The notes under the pieces were generated by a model. That model ran no database searches, had not been told where the DNA came from, and saw only the letters and a list, made by a program, of their open reading frames with translations. Below, piece by piece: positions 8,878 through 17,631 of a stretch of DNA of 60,638 bases (position 1 is the first letter of the stretch; the number at the start of each line of letters is the position of its first letter). A program made the translations under genes and the position numbers. This stretch comes from Microbacteriaceae bacterium (GTDB taxonomy: Bacteria > Actinomycetota > Actinomycetes > Actinomycetales > Microbacteriaceae): assembly GCA_025465095.1 (NCBI GenBank), contig JAODME010000009.1:1-60638 (forward strand), written 5' to 3'.

Positions 8878-10812
8878 TCAACGGTCGATGCCGCGCACAA
8901 TCTCCTCAATCAGGGAGGGGAAGTCCGTCGCACGGCTAACAAGCTGCTTCACGTCATTTCGATCCGCGAACACCGACACGAACTGGTCGAAGATGGCCTG
9001 AAAGGTGGTGCGGTCGTTCGCGCTGAAGGCGATCAACGCGACCACGTTGACCCGGTTCTCGCCCCACGGCATCGGCGTTTCGTTCACCGCGATGCAGATC
9101 GCCGTGCGGCTGGCCGTCATCGCCATCGCGTGCGGCACCGCGAGATTGTCCGTGAACGCGGTCGAGGACATCAGCTCCCGTTCGATCGCGCCGTCGACAT
9201 AGGCCTCGTCGATCACGCCGGAGGCGATCATCCGCTCGCCCAGGATCCTGATCATGTCGACCTCGCTGCTGGCCGAGACGTTCCGCAGGAAGAGCGACTC
9301 GTCGAAGAAGAGCAGCAGATCCTCCTTCAGACGGATGCGGCGGCGCTGCCGGCGCACCCGTCCCACAGCCCGACGGATCACCTCGACGTCGCCCTCGGTG
9401 AGGAACGGCTGAATCACGACGACGTTGTCCGCGAACGATGCCGACGAGATCGTCGTCAGCACGAGGTCCGCCTGAAGCTCGTTCCAGTCGACGTCCGTGC
9501 GGGTGATGACGATATCGACCTGCAACTCGGCGCCGAGCACCGCCTCGAGCCGCTCCCGCAGAATGAGGTGCATGTCGTAGTAGTTCGGGCACACGATGGC
9601 GCACGTCACTCGTTGTTCCCTCCGTGACTGCCGTTCGAGATATGAGCCCACGTGCAGAGCGATGTACGAGATTTCGTCGTCGTTGATGACGATCGTTTCG
9701 TGCCTTTGGATCTCGCTCGCGATGAAGACCGCGAGCTCGTAGATCATGGGGTACGACGTCTTGATCGACCGCGTCATCGGGTTTCGTGAGTACGACTTTC
9801 CCTGGGCGCGGGCGATCAGGTTGCTCACGTGCAGCGCTAGGCGGACGATGAACTCCTCGTCGTCGAGGTCGACGAGGTATTCCTCGCTCACCCGTTCGAC
9901 GATTCTCCTGATGCTCGCCAGTTCGCGGTCGATGCGCCGACCCGACGCCGGATCGATTCCGACCTCGACGACGCCGCGGGTGATGACGCGCGTCGTCAGC
10001 AGCAGGGCGAGATTGTCGAGGTCGGTCGGCCCGAGCACGACTCCGAAGCGCCGCTCGACGAGGGCGGCGAGTTCGGGCGCGACATCCTCGACCGCGTAGT
10101 CAGCCCTCAGCTCGCCTTCGGCGGTCGCGCCGTCGGCAGGCAGCTGGCTCTTCGACTTCCGATCCACGGCGATAGCGACGTGAAGCAGCACATTGTTGAT
10201 GCCATATTCGTTCACGAAATAGCCGTGCGAATCGAGCATGGCGATGAGGTCGGTCTTGAACCCGCGTAGGTCCGACGACTGGAACTCGCGCTCGATACTT
10301 GCGAGTTCGAGGAAGCCCTGAGCGCCCTCGTCCCGGAACATCCTGCTCAACAGTCGCCTCAGGTTGTATTCGGAACCCGTGATCCGAACAGTGTCACCGG
10401 TCCTGTCCAGCGCGAGCGACGACTCGTCCAGTGAGGGCCTGAGCTTGCGCAGGTCGGACTCGATCGTCGACTCGCTCACGAACATGCTGCTCGCGAGCGC
10501 GTACACGTTCACCCCTTCCGGCGCTTCCGCAAGCCGGCGCAGCAGATGGTAGATCCGCTCCTTCGGTGTCTCGACCTCCGCGCCCCCGGCCCGCCGCGAC
10601 GCGACGAAGGCGGAGTAGACGTCGCGGTTGAGGCGATATCCGCTGGTCGACGACGCGAGCACCTCGAGAGGGGCCGCCGAGGCCTTGATCGTCGTCACGT
10701 AGCTGCGCACACTGCGGGTGCTGACGCCGAGTTGCTCCGACAGTTCGGCGGCGGTCACCCAGCCTTCCGCCTGCGAGAGGTATCCGAGTAGTCGCTCCTG
10801 CTTATCGCTCAT
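8878..10812 (-). CDS. PRD-containing transcriptional activator of the mannitol genes (MtlR-like)
   Basis: Domain order is that of BglG/MtlR-type regulators. There is an N-terminal helix-turn-helix pair (residues ~1-130, AAELSEQLGVSTRSVRSYV), then two PTS regulation domains. A degenerate EIIB-like domain (CAIVCPNYYDMHLILRERL) follows, and a C-terminal EIIA(mannitol/fructose) domain carries the histidine in TDNLAVPHAMAM. Such proteins are DNA-binding activators whose activity is set by PTS phosphorylation. Divergent orientation to the mannitol operon supports that target. ATG 10812 gives ~644 residues. A TTG at 10827 adds five residues, and AAGGTGA just upstream is badly spaced for both. The target is inferred from position. 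Confidence 0.9.
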   Translation of the reverse strand: MSDKQERLLGYLSQAEGWVTAAELSEQLGVSTRSVRSYVTTIKASAAPLEVLASSTSGYRLNRDVYSAFVASRRAGGAEVETPKERIYHLLRRLAEAPEGVNVYALASSMFVSESTIESDLRKLRPSLDESSLALDRTGDTVRITGSEYNLRRLLSRMFRDEGAQGFLELASIEREFQSSDLRGFKTDLIAMLDSHGYFVNEYGINNVLLHVAIAVDRKSKSQLPADGATAEGELRADYAVEDVAPELAALVERRFGVVLGPTDLDNLALLLTTRVITRGVVEVGIDPASGRRIDRELASIRRIVERVSEEYLVDLDDEEFIVRLALHVSNLIARAQGKSYSRNPMTRSIKTSYPMIYELAVFIASEIQRHETIVINDDEISYIALHVGSYLERQSRREQRVTCAIVCPNYYDMHLILRERLEAVLGAELQVDIVITRTDVDWNELQADLVLTTISSASFADNVVVIQPFLTEGDVEVIRRAVGRVRRQRRRIRLKEDLLLFFDESLFLRNVSASSEVDMIRILGERMIASGVIDEAYVDGAIERELMSSTAFTDNLAVPHAMAMTASRTAICIAVNETPMPWGENRVNVVALIAFSANDRTTFQAIFDQFVSVFADRNDVKQLVSRATDFPSLIEEIVRGIDR

Positions 10813-10861
10813 CGTGTGAAGAGTCAATCACCTTGCGGATCCCGGATGCCGCAATCAGCCC

Positions 10862-10881
10862 GCTTCCGGGGGAGCGGAAGC
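10862..10881. promoter_or_regulatory. Inverted repeat in the mtlR / mannitol-operon divergent region
   Basis: A perfect 7-bp inverted repeat (GCTTCCG, six-base spacer, CGGAAGC) lies in the ~145-bp region between the divergent regulator and the PTS operon. Its position makes it a candidate operator for the PRD regulator, but no second copy or matching -35/-10 pair was found, so this rests on symmetry and location alone. Confidence 0.35.
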
Positions 10882-10971
10882 AATTCTGCTGGAGGTCGAT
10901 CGCCGATCGGAGCAGGATGGGAGCGTAAGCGTGGCGCAACGCCGCAGAGACCGCACGCAAGGAGGCGAACC

Positions 10972-11325
10972 GTGGAACGCATTCTCGTCGTCTGCGGTGC
11001 TGGTGCGTCAAGCAGCTTTCTCGTTCACTGGATGCGCAAGGGTGCCATCGAGCGCGGTTTGCAGATCACCCTCGAGCCAGGCGGCTTCGGTGAGCTCGAA
11101 TCGCTTCGGGGCGATTACGACGTCGTGCTCGTCGGCCAGCACCTCAACCACCTCTTCGCCGAGATCGTGCAGTCGGCGAGAGAGTCGCGCGCCCGTGTGG
11201 CGCTCCTTCCTCCGGTGACCTTCGATGCAGCCGGGGCCTCCGCCGCGCTCGACATCGTCTACGACCTTCTCGAGCGCCCGCGTCCCGCGGCGCCCGACTC
11301 CCGTCCAATCCATCAGACCCACTAA
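10972..11325 (+). CDS. Orphan PTS EIIB protein, lactose/cellobiose type
   Basis: The 117-residue product begins MERILVVCGAGASSSFLV, the P-loop-like phosphocysteine motif of lactose/cellobiose-type EIIB with Cys8 as the expected phosphorylation site. The central stretch DYDVVLVGQHLNHLF matches the family fold. The GTG start has a perfect AAGGAGG (10959-10965) six bases upstream. It is the first gene of the mannitol operon, yet the mannitol EIICB downstream already has its own B domain. No lactose/cellobiose-type EIIC is in the window. It may partner with a transporter elsewhere or serve as a phosphate-relay sensor; both are inference. Confidence 0.85.
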   Translation: MERILVVCGAGASSSFLVHWMRKGAIERGLQITLEPGGFGELESLRGDYDVVLVGQHLNHLFAEIVQSARESRARVALLPPVTFDAAGASAALDIVYDLLERPRPAAPDSRPIHQTH

Positions 11326-11335
11326 GGCAGAACCA

Positions 11336-11647
11336 ATGGCTGAACAACCCGTCGTAGACCAACTAGCCGCCGAACCCGTCGTCGTCGAGAAGAGGGTCGT
11401 CATAGCGTCCGCCCACGGACTGCACGCTCGCCCCGCCTCACTGTTCACGCAGGCGGCGTCCCGCTCCGGAATTCCGGTGCAGATCGCGAAGGCCGGGAAG
11501 TCGGTCAACGCTGCGAGCATCCTCGGAGTCATCTCGCTCGGCATCGAGCACGACGACGAGGTCCTCCTGACCGCAACCGGCGACAACGCGCACGAGGTTC
11601 TCGCGGAACTTGTCTCGCTGCTCAGCACCGACTTCGACGCCGAATAG
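11336..11647 (+). CDS. ptsH: Phosphocarrier protein HPr
   Basis: HPr carries phosphate from enzyme I to the EIIA domains. His30 in HGLHARPAS is the phosphorylated residue (His15 of other HPrs). The helix region GKSVNAASILGV contains a serine at the place of the regulatory Ser46. About 15 extra N-terminal residues make it 103 long against ~88. AAGG lies nine bases before the ATG. Its placement between an EIIB and mannitol EIICB is unusual, because ptsH is most often with ptsI, which is not in this window. Confidence 0.95.
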   Translation: MAEQPVVDQLAAEPVVVEKRVVIASAHGLHARPASLFTQAASRSGIPVQIAKAGKSVNAASILGVISLGIEHDDEVLLTATGDNAHEVLAELVSLLSTDFDAE

Positions 11648-11699
11648 CCCCCCCCGTCCCTCATCCACAACACAGCACATCGACAAGAAGGAGCACATT

Positions 11700-13214
11700 G
11701 TGACGAAGACGTCACCGGCGGGCACGCCGGCCACGACAACACGAGGAGGAGCACGGGTCCGCGTTCAGCGGTTCGGCGCCTTCCTCTCCGGCATGGTCAT
11801 GCCGAACATCCCGGCGTTCATCGCCTGGGGGCTCATCACCGCCTTCTTCATCGAGACGGGCTGGCTGCCCATTCCCGAACTCGGCGGCTTCGGAACGAAC
11901 GCGGCTGGTGACCCCAACACCGGACTCGTCGGCCCGATGATCACCTACCTCCTTCCGCTCCTGATCGCCTACACGGGTGGGCGCATGGTCTACGACGTGC
12001 GCGGCGGTGTGGTCGGTGCGGCGGCGACCATGGGCGTCATCGTCGGGGCAGGCATGCCCATGTTCCTCGGCGCGCTTATCGTCGGTCCGCTCGCGGCATG
12101 GGCGATGAAGCAGATCGACAAGATCTGGGAAGGAAAGATCCGCGCCGGATTCGAGATGCTCGTCAATAACTTCTCTGCCGGAATCCTCGCTGCCCTCCTG
12201 GCTCTCGCCGCGTTCTTCGGCCTCGCACCGATCCTGACCGCGGTGAGCACCGCGCTCGGGAACGCAGTGAACTGGCTTGTCGACGCAGGCCTGCTGCCGC
12301 TCGCAAGCGTGGTGATCGAGCCGGCGAAGGTGCTGTTCCTCAACAACGCCATCAACCACGGCGTGCTGACGCCGCTCGGCGTGCAGCAGGCCGAACAGGC
12401 CGGCAAGTCGATCCTGTTCCTGCTCGAAGCGAACCCGGGCCCTGGCCTCGGACTCCTCCTCGCGTTCACGTTCTTCGGAGTGGGAATCGCGAAGGCGACC
12501 GCGCCCGGCGCGATCATCATCCAGTTCTTCGGCGGAATTCACGAAATCTACTTCCCATACGTGCTCGCCAAGCCGATTCTCCTCCTCGCGGTCATCGCCG
12601 GCGGAGCGACCGGTGTGGCCACGAACGTGGCGTTCGGGTCGGGCCTGGTGAGCGTCGCCTCGCCGGGAAGCATCTTCGCCGTGCTCGCGGTCACCGCACG
12701 CGACAGCTACGTCGGCGTGGTCCTCTCGGTCGTCCTCTCCGCGGCGGTTTCCTTCCTCGTGGCCGCGATCATCCTTCGGGCGAGTCGCAAGCGTGACCTC
12801 GCTGCGGAAGCGGCCGGCGAGAACAGCCTCGCGAACGCTGCGGCGCAGATGGACGAACTCAAGGGCAAGCAGAGCTCGGTCACCGGCGCGCTCCGCCAGA
12901 CCGGCAACGCCGTCGCCACCGACGCGCGCATCGAGAACATCGTCTTCGCGTGCGATGCTGGAATGGGTTCCAGCGCTATGGGCGCGAGCGTGCTGCGTAG
13001 CAAGCTCAAGAAGGCTGGCGTCGAGGGAGTGACCGTCACGAACAAGGCGATCGCGAACCTCGACGGCAACGAGGACTTGATCATCACCCACCAGGACCTC
13101 ACCGACCGAGCGAAGCAGAAGAACCCGAAGGCGTCGCACGTTTCCGTCGACAACTTCATGTCAAGCCCGAAGTACGACGAGGTCGTCACACGAGTGCACG
13201 ACCAACAGTCGTAG
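11700..13214 (+). CDS. mtlA: Mannitol-specific PTS EIICB component
   Basis: This membrane protein imports mannitol and phosphorylates it to mannitol-1-phosphate. Residues ~25-350 are the EIIC domain with 6-8 hydrophobic segments and the family hallmark GGIHEIYFPYVLAKP. A linker of ~60 residues leads to the EIIB domain, with the phosphorylated cysteine at about residue 418 (FACDAGMGSSAMG). No A domain is fused; EIIA is the next gene. The GTG start is supported by AAGGAG at 11688-11693, six bases upstream. An in-frame ATG at 11610 would lie inside ptsH and is rejected. Confidence 0.96.
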   Translation: MTKTSPAGTPATTTRGGARVRVQRFGAFLSGMVMPNIPAFIAWGLITAFFIETGWLPIPELGGFGTNAAGDPNTGLVGPMITYLLPLLIAYTGGRMVYDVRGGVVGAAATMGVIVGAGMPMFLGALIVGPLAAWAMKQIDKIWEGKIRAGFEMLVNNFSAGILAALLALAAFFGLAPILTAVSTALGNAVNWLVDAGLLPLASVVIEPAKVLFLNNAINHGVLTPLGVQQAEQAGKSILFLLEANPGPGLGLLLAFTFFGVGIAKATAPGAIIIQFFGGIHEIYFPYVLAKPILLLAVIAGGATGVATNVAFGSGLVSVASPGSIFAVLAVTARDSYVGVVLSVVLSAAVSFLVAAIILRASRKRDLAAEAAGENSLANAAAQMDELKGKQSSVTGALRQTGNAVATDARIENIVFACDAGMGSSAMGASVLRSKLKKAGVEGVTVTNKAIANLDGNEDLIITHQDLTDRAKQKNPKASHVSVDNFMSSPKYDEVVTRVHDQQS

Positions 13215-13233
13215 GGAAACCCAGGAGGAGCCC

Positions 13234-13674
13234 ATGAGTGAAAACGTGCTTGACGCGTCGCAGATCATCGCGAACGGATCGGCCACAGGCAAGGAGGACG
13301 CGATCCGTGAGGCCGCAGCGATCCTGAAAGCGGCCGGTGCGGTCACGGATGAGTACATCGGCTACATGTTGAAGCGCGAAGAGCTCACCTCCACGTACAT
13401 GGGCAACTTCCTGGCAATTCCGCATGGCACGAACGAGGGCAAGGACACCATCTTGAAGTCCGCGCTCTCGTTCGTGCGGTACGCGCAACCCCTCGACTGG
13501 GACGGGAATGAGGTGCGCTTCGTCGTCGGCATCGCCGGCAAGGAGAACGGCCACATGGAGATCTTGTCCAAGATCGCGATCATATTCAGCGATGAGGACG
13601 AGGTGCAGAAGCTGCTCGAGGCCCACTCCAGCGAGGACATCCTGGCACTGCTCGGAGAGGTCAACGAGGCGTGA
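13234..13674 (+). CDS. mtlF: Mannitol-specific PTS EIIA component
   Basis: It transfers phosphate from HPr to the EIIB domain of MtlA. The 146-residue product has the EIIA(mannitol/fructose) motif FLAIPHGTNEGK with the phosphorylated His64. A strong AGGAGG precedes the ATG. It starts 19 bases after mtlA, and its stop overlaps the mtlD start by four bases (GTGA), so the last three genes form one tightly coupled unit. Confidence 0.96.
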   Translation: MSENVLDASQIIANGSATGKEDAIREAAAILKAAGAVTDEYIGYMLKREELTSTYMGNFLAIPHGTNEGKDTILKSALSFVRYAQPLDWDGNEVRFVVGIAGKENGHMEILSKIAIIFSDEDEVQKLLEAHSSEDILALLGEVNEA

Positions 13675-14855
13675 AGGCCGTGCATTTCGGCGCCGGCAAC
13701 ATCGGCAGAGGCTTTGTGGGGCTGATCCTCCACAACGCGGGCTATGAAATCGTGTTCGCCGATGTCGCGGCACCCCTGATCGACGCCCTCGCGACTACTG
13801 CGTCCTACAAGGTGAACGAGGTTGGTGAGCAGCCGCGCTCCTGGATCGTCGACCACTACCGCGCGCTCAACAGCGGCACGGACGAAGCGGCGGTTATCGC
13901 CGAGATCGCCGACGCGGAGATCGTCACGACCGCGGTCGGGGCCGGGGTCCTGCGATTCGTTGCGCCGGTGATCGCCGCGGCGCTCGAGGACCGGTCGGCC
14001 GACTCGCCGCCTTTGGCCGTGATGGCCTGCGAGAACGCCATCAACGCCACCGACTTGCTCGAAAAAGAGGTGCGCGCCGCACTGCCCGGCAGGCCCGAGG
14101 AGTGGTGGCGCCACCGGGCGGTATTCGCCAACACCGCCGTCGACCGCATCGTTCCATCGCAGGAGGCGGGTGCGGGACTGGACGTCACGGTCGAGGACTT
14201 CTTCGAGTGGGCGATCGAGAGCGGTCCCTTCGGGGACCGCCAGCCGTCGATCCCCGAGGCACACTTCGTCGACGACCTCTCGCCCTACATCGAGCGCAAG
14301 CTGTTCACGGTGAACACCGGTCATGCGGCGCTGGCCTATCACGGCTTCGTGCACGGGGCGAAGTCCCTCGCCGAAGCGATCACGATCCCCGAGGTCCGCG
14401 CCGAGGTGCGGGCGGTTCTCGACGAGACATCCGCGCTCCTCGTCGACAAGCACGGATTCGATCGGATCGAGCACGAGACGTACGTGCAACGTACCCTCGC
14501 CCGGTTCGCCAATCCGCATCTGCCAGACACCCCCGCGAGAGTGGGCAGGCAGCCGCTCCGCAAGCTCGGCCGCGATGAGCGTTTCGTGTCGCCGGCTGCC
14601 GCGCTCGCGACATCCGGATCCGTGCCGGTCGCGCTCGTGCGTGCCATCGGTGCCGCGCTGAGCTTCGACCTGCCGGACGATCCACAGAGTGTCGAGTTGC
14701 AGAGCCTGCTCGAGACACTTGACGCCGACCAATTCACCGCGAAGGTCACCGGACTCGCGCCGGGCACCGCCCTCTTCACGGAGATCTCCCGCGCCGTCGC
14801 CACGGTGCAACGCTCCCGTGGTTCAGGCGCGGACGTTCTGGTGACCGAAGTATAG
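13671..14855 (+). CDS. mtlD: Mannitol-1-phosphate 5-dehydrogenase
   Basis: It oxidises mannitol-1-phosphate to fructose-6-phosphate with NAD. The N-terminal Rossmann motif is MKAVHFGAGNIGRGFVG. The polyol-dehydrogenase C-terminal domain contains the KLFTVNTGHAALAYHG block with the catalytic Lys/Asn/His cluster. The 394 residues agree with the family. GTG 13671 overlaps the mtlF stop. No terminator hairpin is obvious after the stop, and the infA promoter begins within 10 bp of it. Confidence 0.96.
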   Translation: MKAVHFGAGNIGRGFVGLILHNAGYEIVFADVAAPLIDALATTASYKVNEVGEQPRSWIVDHYRALNSGTDEAAVIAEIADAEIVTTAVGAGVLRFVAPVIAAALEDRSADSPPLAVMACENAINATDLLEKEVRAALPGRPEEWWRHRAVFANTAVDRIVPSQEAGAGLDVTVEDFFEWAIESGPFGDRQPSIPEAHFVDDLSPYIERKLFTVNTGHAALAYHGFVHGAKSLAEAITIPEVRAEVRAVLDETSALLVDKHGFDRIEHETYVQRTLARFANPHLPDTPARVGRQPLRKLGRDERFVSPAAALATSGSVPVALVRAIGAALSFDLPDDPQSVELQSLLETLDADQFTAKVTGLAPGTALFTEISRAVATVQRSRGSGADVLVTEV

Positions 14856-14862
14856 ACGCCAG

Positions 14863-14892
14863 TTGGCAAAACGCCCGGGAATCACCTAAGCT
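14863..14892 (+). promoter_or_regulatory. Promoter of the infA-rpmJ-rpsM-rpsK-rpoA-rplQ operon
   Basis: TTGGCA (14863-14868) and TAAGCT (14887-14892) are separated by 18 bp, the best-looking vegetative -35/-10 pair in this part of the window. Transcription would start near 14899 and leave a leader of about 110 nt before infA. Confidence 0.7.
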
Positions 14893-14906
14893 TGATCCTT
14901 GGTGTC

Positions 14907-14954
14907 TTCGGCCCGCTTGGGCGTGCCGGCGGTCTCGCCTTCTCGGCGGCCGAA
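14907..14954 (+). promoter_or_regulatory. Structured 5' leader of infA
   Basis: TTCGGCC (14907-14913) and GGCCGAA (14948-14954) form a perfect 7-bp outer stem enclosing a GC-rich interior. It lies between the predicted start site and the infA Shine-Dalgarno. It may be a simple stability structure or an autoregulatory leader; no known leader family was recognised. Confidence 0.45.
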
Positions 14955-15011
14955 AAGGCGCCAAAATCCAACGCACGACCAGCAAACAATACTTTTAGCG
15001 ACGAAGAGGAT

Positions 15012-15233
15012 ATGGCAAAAAAAGACGGTGTCATCGAGATCGAGGGCGCAGTAGTCGAGGCTCTTCCCAACGCGATGTTTCGCGTTGAGCTGACCAACGG
15101 CCACCGGGTTCTTGCCCACATCTCGGGAAAGATGCGCCAGCACTACATCCGCATCCTCCCAGAGGACCGCGTGATCGTGGAGTTGAGCCCCTACGACCTG
15201 ACCCGTGGTCGGATCGTCTACCGCTACAAGTAG
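15012..15233 (+). CDS. infA: Translation initiation factor IF-1
   Basis: IF-1 binds the 30S A site during initiation. The 73-residue product is a complete S1-type OB fold: [40 protein letters not shown], and the C-terminal [16 protein letters not shown] 15012 is preceded by GAGGA at close spacing. An in-frame ATG at 14892 overlaps the -10 box and is not the start. It opens the operon driven by the 14863-14892 promoter. Confidence 0.97.
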   Translation: MAKKDGVIEIEGAVVEALPNAMFRVELTNGHRVLAHISGKMRQHYIRILPEDRVIVELSPYDLTRGRIVYRYK

Positions 15234-15261
15234 CGCTCACGCGCGAGCTGGAAAGTAACGG

Positions 15262-15279
15262 CCCGAGGCGCACCTCGGG
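15262..15279 (+). promoter_or_regulatory. Stem-loop between infA and rpmJ
   Basis: CCCGAGG and CCTCGGG (7 bp) flank the loop CGCA. The hairpin sits midway in the 74-bp gap, with no T-run after it. It could mark an RNA processing site or tune rpmJ expression. Confidence 0.5.
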
Positions 15280-15307
15280 TACGAAGACAGCGAACACGAG
15301 GAACATC

Positions 15308-15424
15308 ATGAAGGTCAATCCCAGCGTCAAGCCGATCTGCGAGCACTGCAAGGTGATTCGTCGCAACGGAAATGTCATGGTCATCTGCAAGTCCAATCCG
15401 CGCCACAAGCAGCGCCAGGGCTAA
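15308..15424 (+). CDS. rpmJ: 50S ribosomal protein L36 (zinc-binding form)
   Basis: A 38-residue frame, [17 protein letters not shown] then [21 protein letters not shown], translated by hand. Cys11, Cys14, Cys27 and His33 make the zinc ribbon of the C+ form of L36. One residue (Lys/Ser region after Cys27) is inserted relative to the most common 37-residue form. GAGGAA lies about six bases before the ATG. The infA-rpmJ-rpsM order is classical. Confidence 0.96.
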   Translation: MKVNPSVKPICEHCKVIRRNGNVMVICKSNPRHKQRQG

Positions 15425-15584
15425 GAGAACAACTCAACACGCATCAATCGGTCCCTGAGACAGTCGCGAAGCGATTGCCTCGAAGGGCGGTACCAGATCC
15501 TTCTTCTCGAAGGGGACACCAGTGGTTGGAGGCCACTGCACAGGAACCGCCGCAGACCTCCACGAAACACCAGGAGAAGCCACC

Positions 15585-15959
15585 ATGGCACGTCTAGCCG
15601 GCGTAGACATCCCGCGCGATAAGCGCGTGGAAGTCGCACTGACCTACATCTACGGAGTTGGCCGTACGAGCGCCCTCAAAACGCTCGCCGACACCGGAAT
15701 CAGCGGAGAGATCCGCGTCAAGGACCTGACCGATGACCAGCTCATCGCCCTTCGCGACTATGTCGAAGTGAACTTCAAGGTCGAAGGTGACCTTCGTCGT
15801 GAGGTTGCCGCCGACATCCGTCGCAAGGTCGAGATCGGAAGCTACCAGGGTGTCCGTCACCGTCGCGGCCTGCCCGTTCACGGACAGCGCACCAAGACCA
15901 ACGCTCGCACCCGCAAGGGCCCGAAGCGCACCGTAGCCGGCAAGAAGAAGGCCCGATAG
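15585..15959 (+). CDS. rpsM: 30S ribosomal protein S13
   Basis: S13 sits in the 30S head and contacts P-site tRNA and L5. It has 124 residues, starting [26 protein letters not shown], with the helix-hairpin [20 protein letters not shown] and a basic tail. The Shine-Dalgarno AGGAGA lies nine bases before ATG 15585. An upstream in-frame GTG/ATG (15522) is in a non-coding leader. The ~160-bp gap to rpmJ contains a 6-bp hairpin (15520-15525 with 15533-15538) and no terminator. Confidence 0.97.
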   Translation: MARLAGVDIPRDKRVEVALTYIYGVGRTSALKTLADTGISGEIRVKDLTDDQLIALRDYVEVNFKVEGDLRREVAADIRRKVEIGSYQGVRHRRGLPVHGQRTKTNARTRKGPKRTVAGKKKAR

Positions 15960-16001
15960 CGAGCACTGCTCGTATCGCCATAGACGTTTTAGGAGAAAAC
16001 A

Positions 16002-16400
16002 ATGGCAGCACCAAAATCGGCCGCTCGTAAGCCGCGTCGTAAAGAGAAGAAGAACGTCGCGGTGGGCCAGGCCCACATCAAGTCGACGTTCAACAACACC
16101 ATCGTCACCATCACGGACCCCACCGGTGCGGTCCTGAGTTGGGCATCCTCGGGCACGGTCGGCTTCAAGGGATCGCGCAAGTCGACCCCGTATGCCGCGC
16201 AGATGTCGGCGGAGTCCGCTGCTCGCCAGGCGCAGGAGCATGGCGTCAAGAAGGTCGACGTGTTCGTGAAGGGACCCGGATCCGGTCGCGAGACTGCCAT
16301 CCGCTCTCTCCAGGCCGCTGGCCTCGAGGTCGGCTCGATCAACGACGTGACGCCGCAGGCGCACAACGGATGCCGGCCCCCGAAGCGGCGGCGCGTGTAG
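16002..16400 (+). CDS. rpsK: 30S ribosomal protein S11
   Basis: S11 lines the 30S platform near the E site. The 132-residue product contains [22 protein letters not shown], the [14 protein letters not shown] block, and the C-terminal [26 protein letters not shown] Shine-Dalgarno precedes the ATG. In this genome rpsD does not follow rpsK; the next gene is rpoA, as in some Micrococcales. Confidence 0.97.
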   Translation: MAAPKSAARKPRRKEKKNVAVGQAHIKSTFNNTIVTITDPTGAVLSWASSGTVGFKGSRKSTPYAAQMSAESAARQAQEHGVKKVDVFVKGPGSGRETAIRSLQAAGLEVGSINDVTPQAHNGCRPPKRRRV

Positions 16401-16415
16401 TCACGAAGCGACACA

Positions 16416-16500
16416 CCCGACGCCGAGTCGGGTAGCCGCCCGTGGTGTGTCGAGACACCTGTCAGATCCGCGAAACGCGGCCTGTGCAGGGTCTCGACAC
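16416..16500 (+). promoter_or_regulatory. Two stem-loops between rpsK and rpoA, one very large
   Basis: The first hairpin pairs 16416-16421 with 16427-16432 (CCCGAC / GTCGGG). The second spans 16447-16500. An outer perfect 10-bp stem (GTGTCGAGAC / GTCTCGACAC) is continued by CCTG/CAGG and CAG/CTG. A CCGCG-AAA-CGCGG tip closes it, giving about 22 paired bases in 54 nt. No T-run follows. It sits 78 nt before rpoA and could attenuate or process the message so that rpoA is made at a different level from the ribosomal proteins. Confidence 0.7.
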
Positions 16501-16578
16501 GGCCCCTCCAGCTCTTCTAGACAACTGAATACATTCCCAAGTGTCAAATAGCGGACACTTCGCCGAAAGGAAGCAACA

Positions 16579-17583
16579 GTGCTCATCGCACAGCGCCCAA
16601 CTCTTACCGAAGAGAACATCACCGAGTTCCGTTCACGGTTCATCATCGAGCCGCTTGAGCCCGGCTTCGGCTATACGCTCGGTAACTCCCTCCGTCGCAC
16701 CCTTCTCTCTTCGATCCCCGGTGCTGCCGTCACGAGCATCCGCCTTGATGGCGTGCTGCACGAGTTCAGCACCGTCGCCGGTGTCAAGGAAGACGTCACC
16801 GAGGTCATCCTGAACATCAAGGGACTAGTCGTCTCAAGCGAGCATGACGAGCCGATCACGGCGTACCTGCGCAAGCAGGGTGCCGGGCAGGTGACCGCGG
16901 CGGACATTTCCGCGCCGGCCGGCGTCGAGATCCACAATCCCGAGCTCGTCATCGCGACGCTGAACGACAAGGCGAAGTTCGAGCTCGAGCTCACGATCGA
17001 GCGTGGCCGCGGCTACGTGTCCGCTACGCAGAACCGCAGCGAGTTCAGCGAGGCCGGTCAGGTTCCGATCGACTCGCTTTACTCTCCCGTCCTCAAGGTC
17101 ACCTACCGTGTCGAGGCGACTCGTGCCGGAGAGCGCACTGACTTCGACCGCCTCGTGGTCGATGTCGAGACGAAGTCCGCGATCACCCCGCGCGATGCCA
17201 TCGCCTCAGCCGGTCGTACCCTCACCGAGCTGTTCGGTCTGGCACGCGAGCTCAATACTGCAGCAGAGGGCATCGAGATCGGCCCCGCGCCCGTCGACGC
17301 CGTGCTCTCCTCCGAGCTGAGCATGCCGATCGAAGACCTCGACCTCTCCGTGCGCAGCTACAACTGCCTCAAGCGCGAGGGCATCAACACCGTGAGCGAA
17401 CTCGTCGCCCTATCGGAAACGCAGCTGATGAACATCCGCAACTTCGGACAGAAGTCCGTCGATGAGGTTCGGGACAAGCTCGTCGAAATGGGTCTGTCGC
17501 TCAAGGACACAGTTCCCGGCTTCGACGGTGCGCACTTCTACAGCGGGTACGACGACGCCGAAGAAACCACCACCCAGGGCTAG
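16579..17583 (+). CDS. rpoA: RNA polymerase alpha subunit
   Basis: Alpha dimerises to nucleate RNA polymerase assembly. The N-terminal domain covers residues ~1-230 ([20 protein letters not shown] is the dimerisation/assembly signature). A linker follows, then the C-terminal DNA- and activator-binding domain at ~250-310 ([31 protein letters not shown]). The 334 residues are typical. GTG 16579 is preceded by AAAGGAAG. Its position between rpsK and rplQ is canonical. Confidence 0.98.
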   Translation: MLIAQRPTLTEENITEFRSRFIIEPLEPGFGYTLGNSLRRTLLSSIPGAAVTSIRLDGVLHEFSTVAGVKEDVTEVILNIKGLVVSSEHDEPITAYLRKQGAGQVTAADISAPAGVEIHNPELVIATLNDKAKFELELTIERGRGYVSATQNRSEFSEAGQVPIDSLYSPVLKVTYRVEATRAGERTDFDRLVVDVETKSAITPRDAIASAGRTLTELFGLARELNTAAEGIEIGPAPVDAVLSSELSMPIEDLDLSVRSYNCLKREGINTVSELVALSETQLMNIRNFGQKSVDEVRDKLVEMGLSLKDTVPGFDGAHFYSGYDDAEETTTQG

Positions 17584-17631
17584 TCGGTAGCGACCCCCTT
17601 TCGATCCCATTGATTCTGGAGACCACACACA

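Noticed and set aside
8878-10812. An RNA-binding antiterminator of the BglG/LicT type
   Set aside because: The protein starts with DNA-binding helix-turn-helix domains rather than the short CAT RNA-binding domain, and no antiterminator/terminator pair is seen before the PTS genes.
11712-13139. A 475-codon open frame opposite mtlA
   Set aside because: The product is an Arg/Asp/Glu/His-rich string, typical of the antisense of a membrane protein gene.
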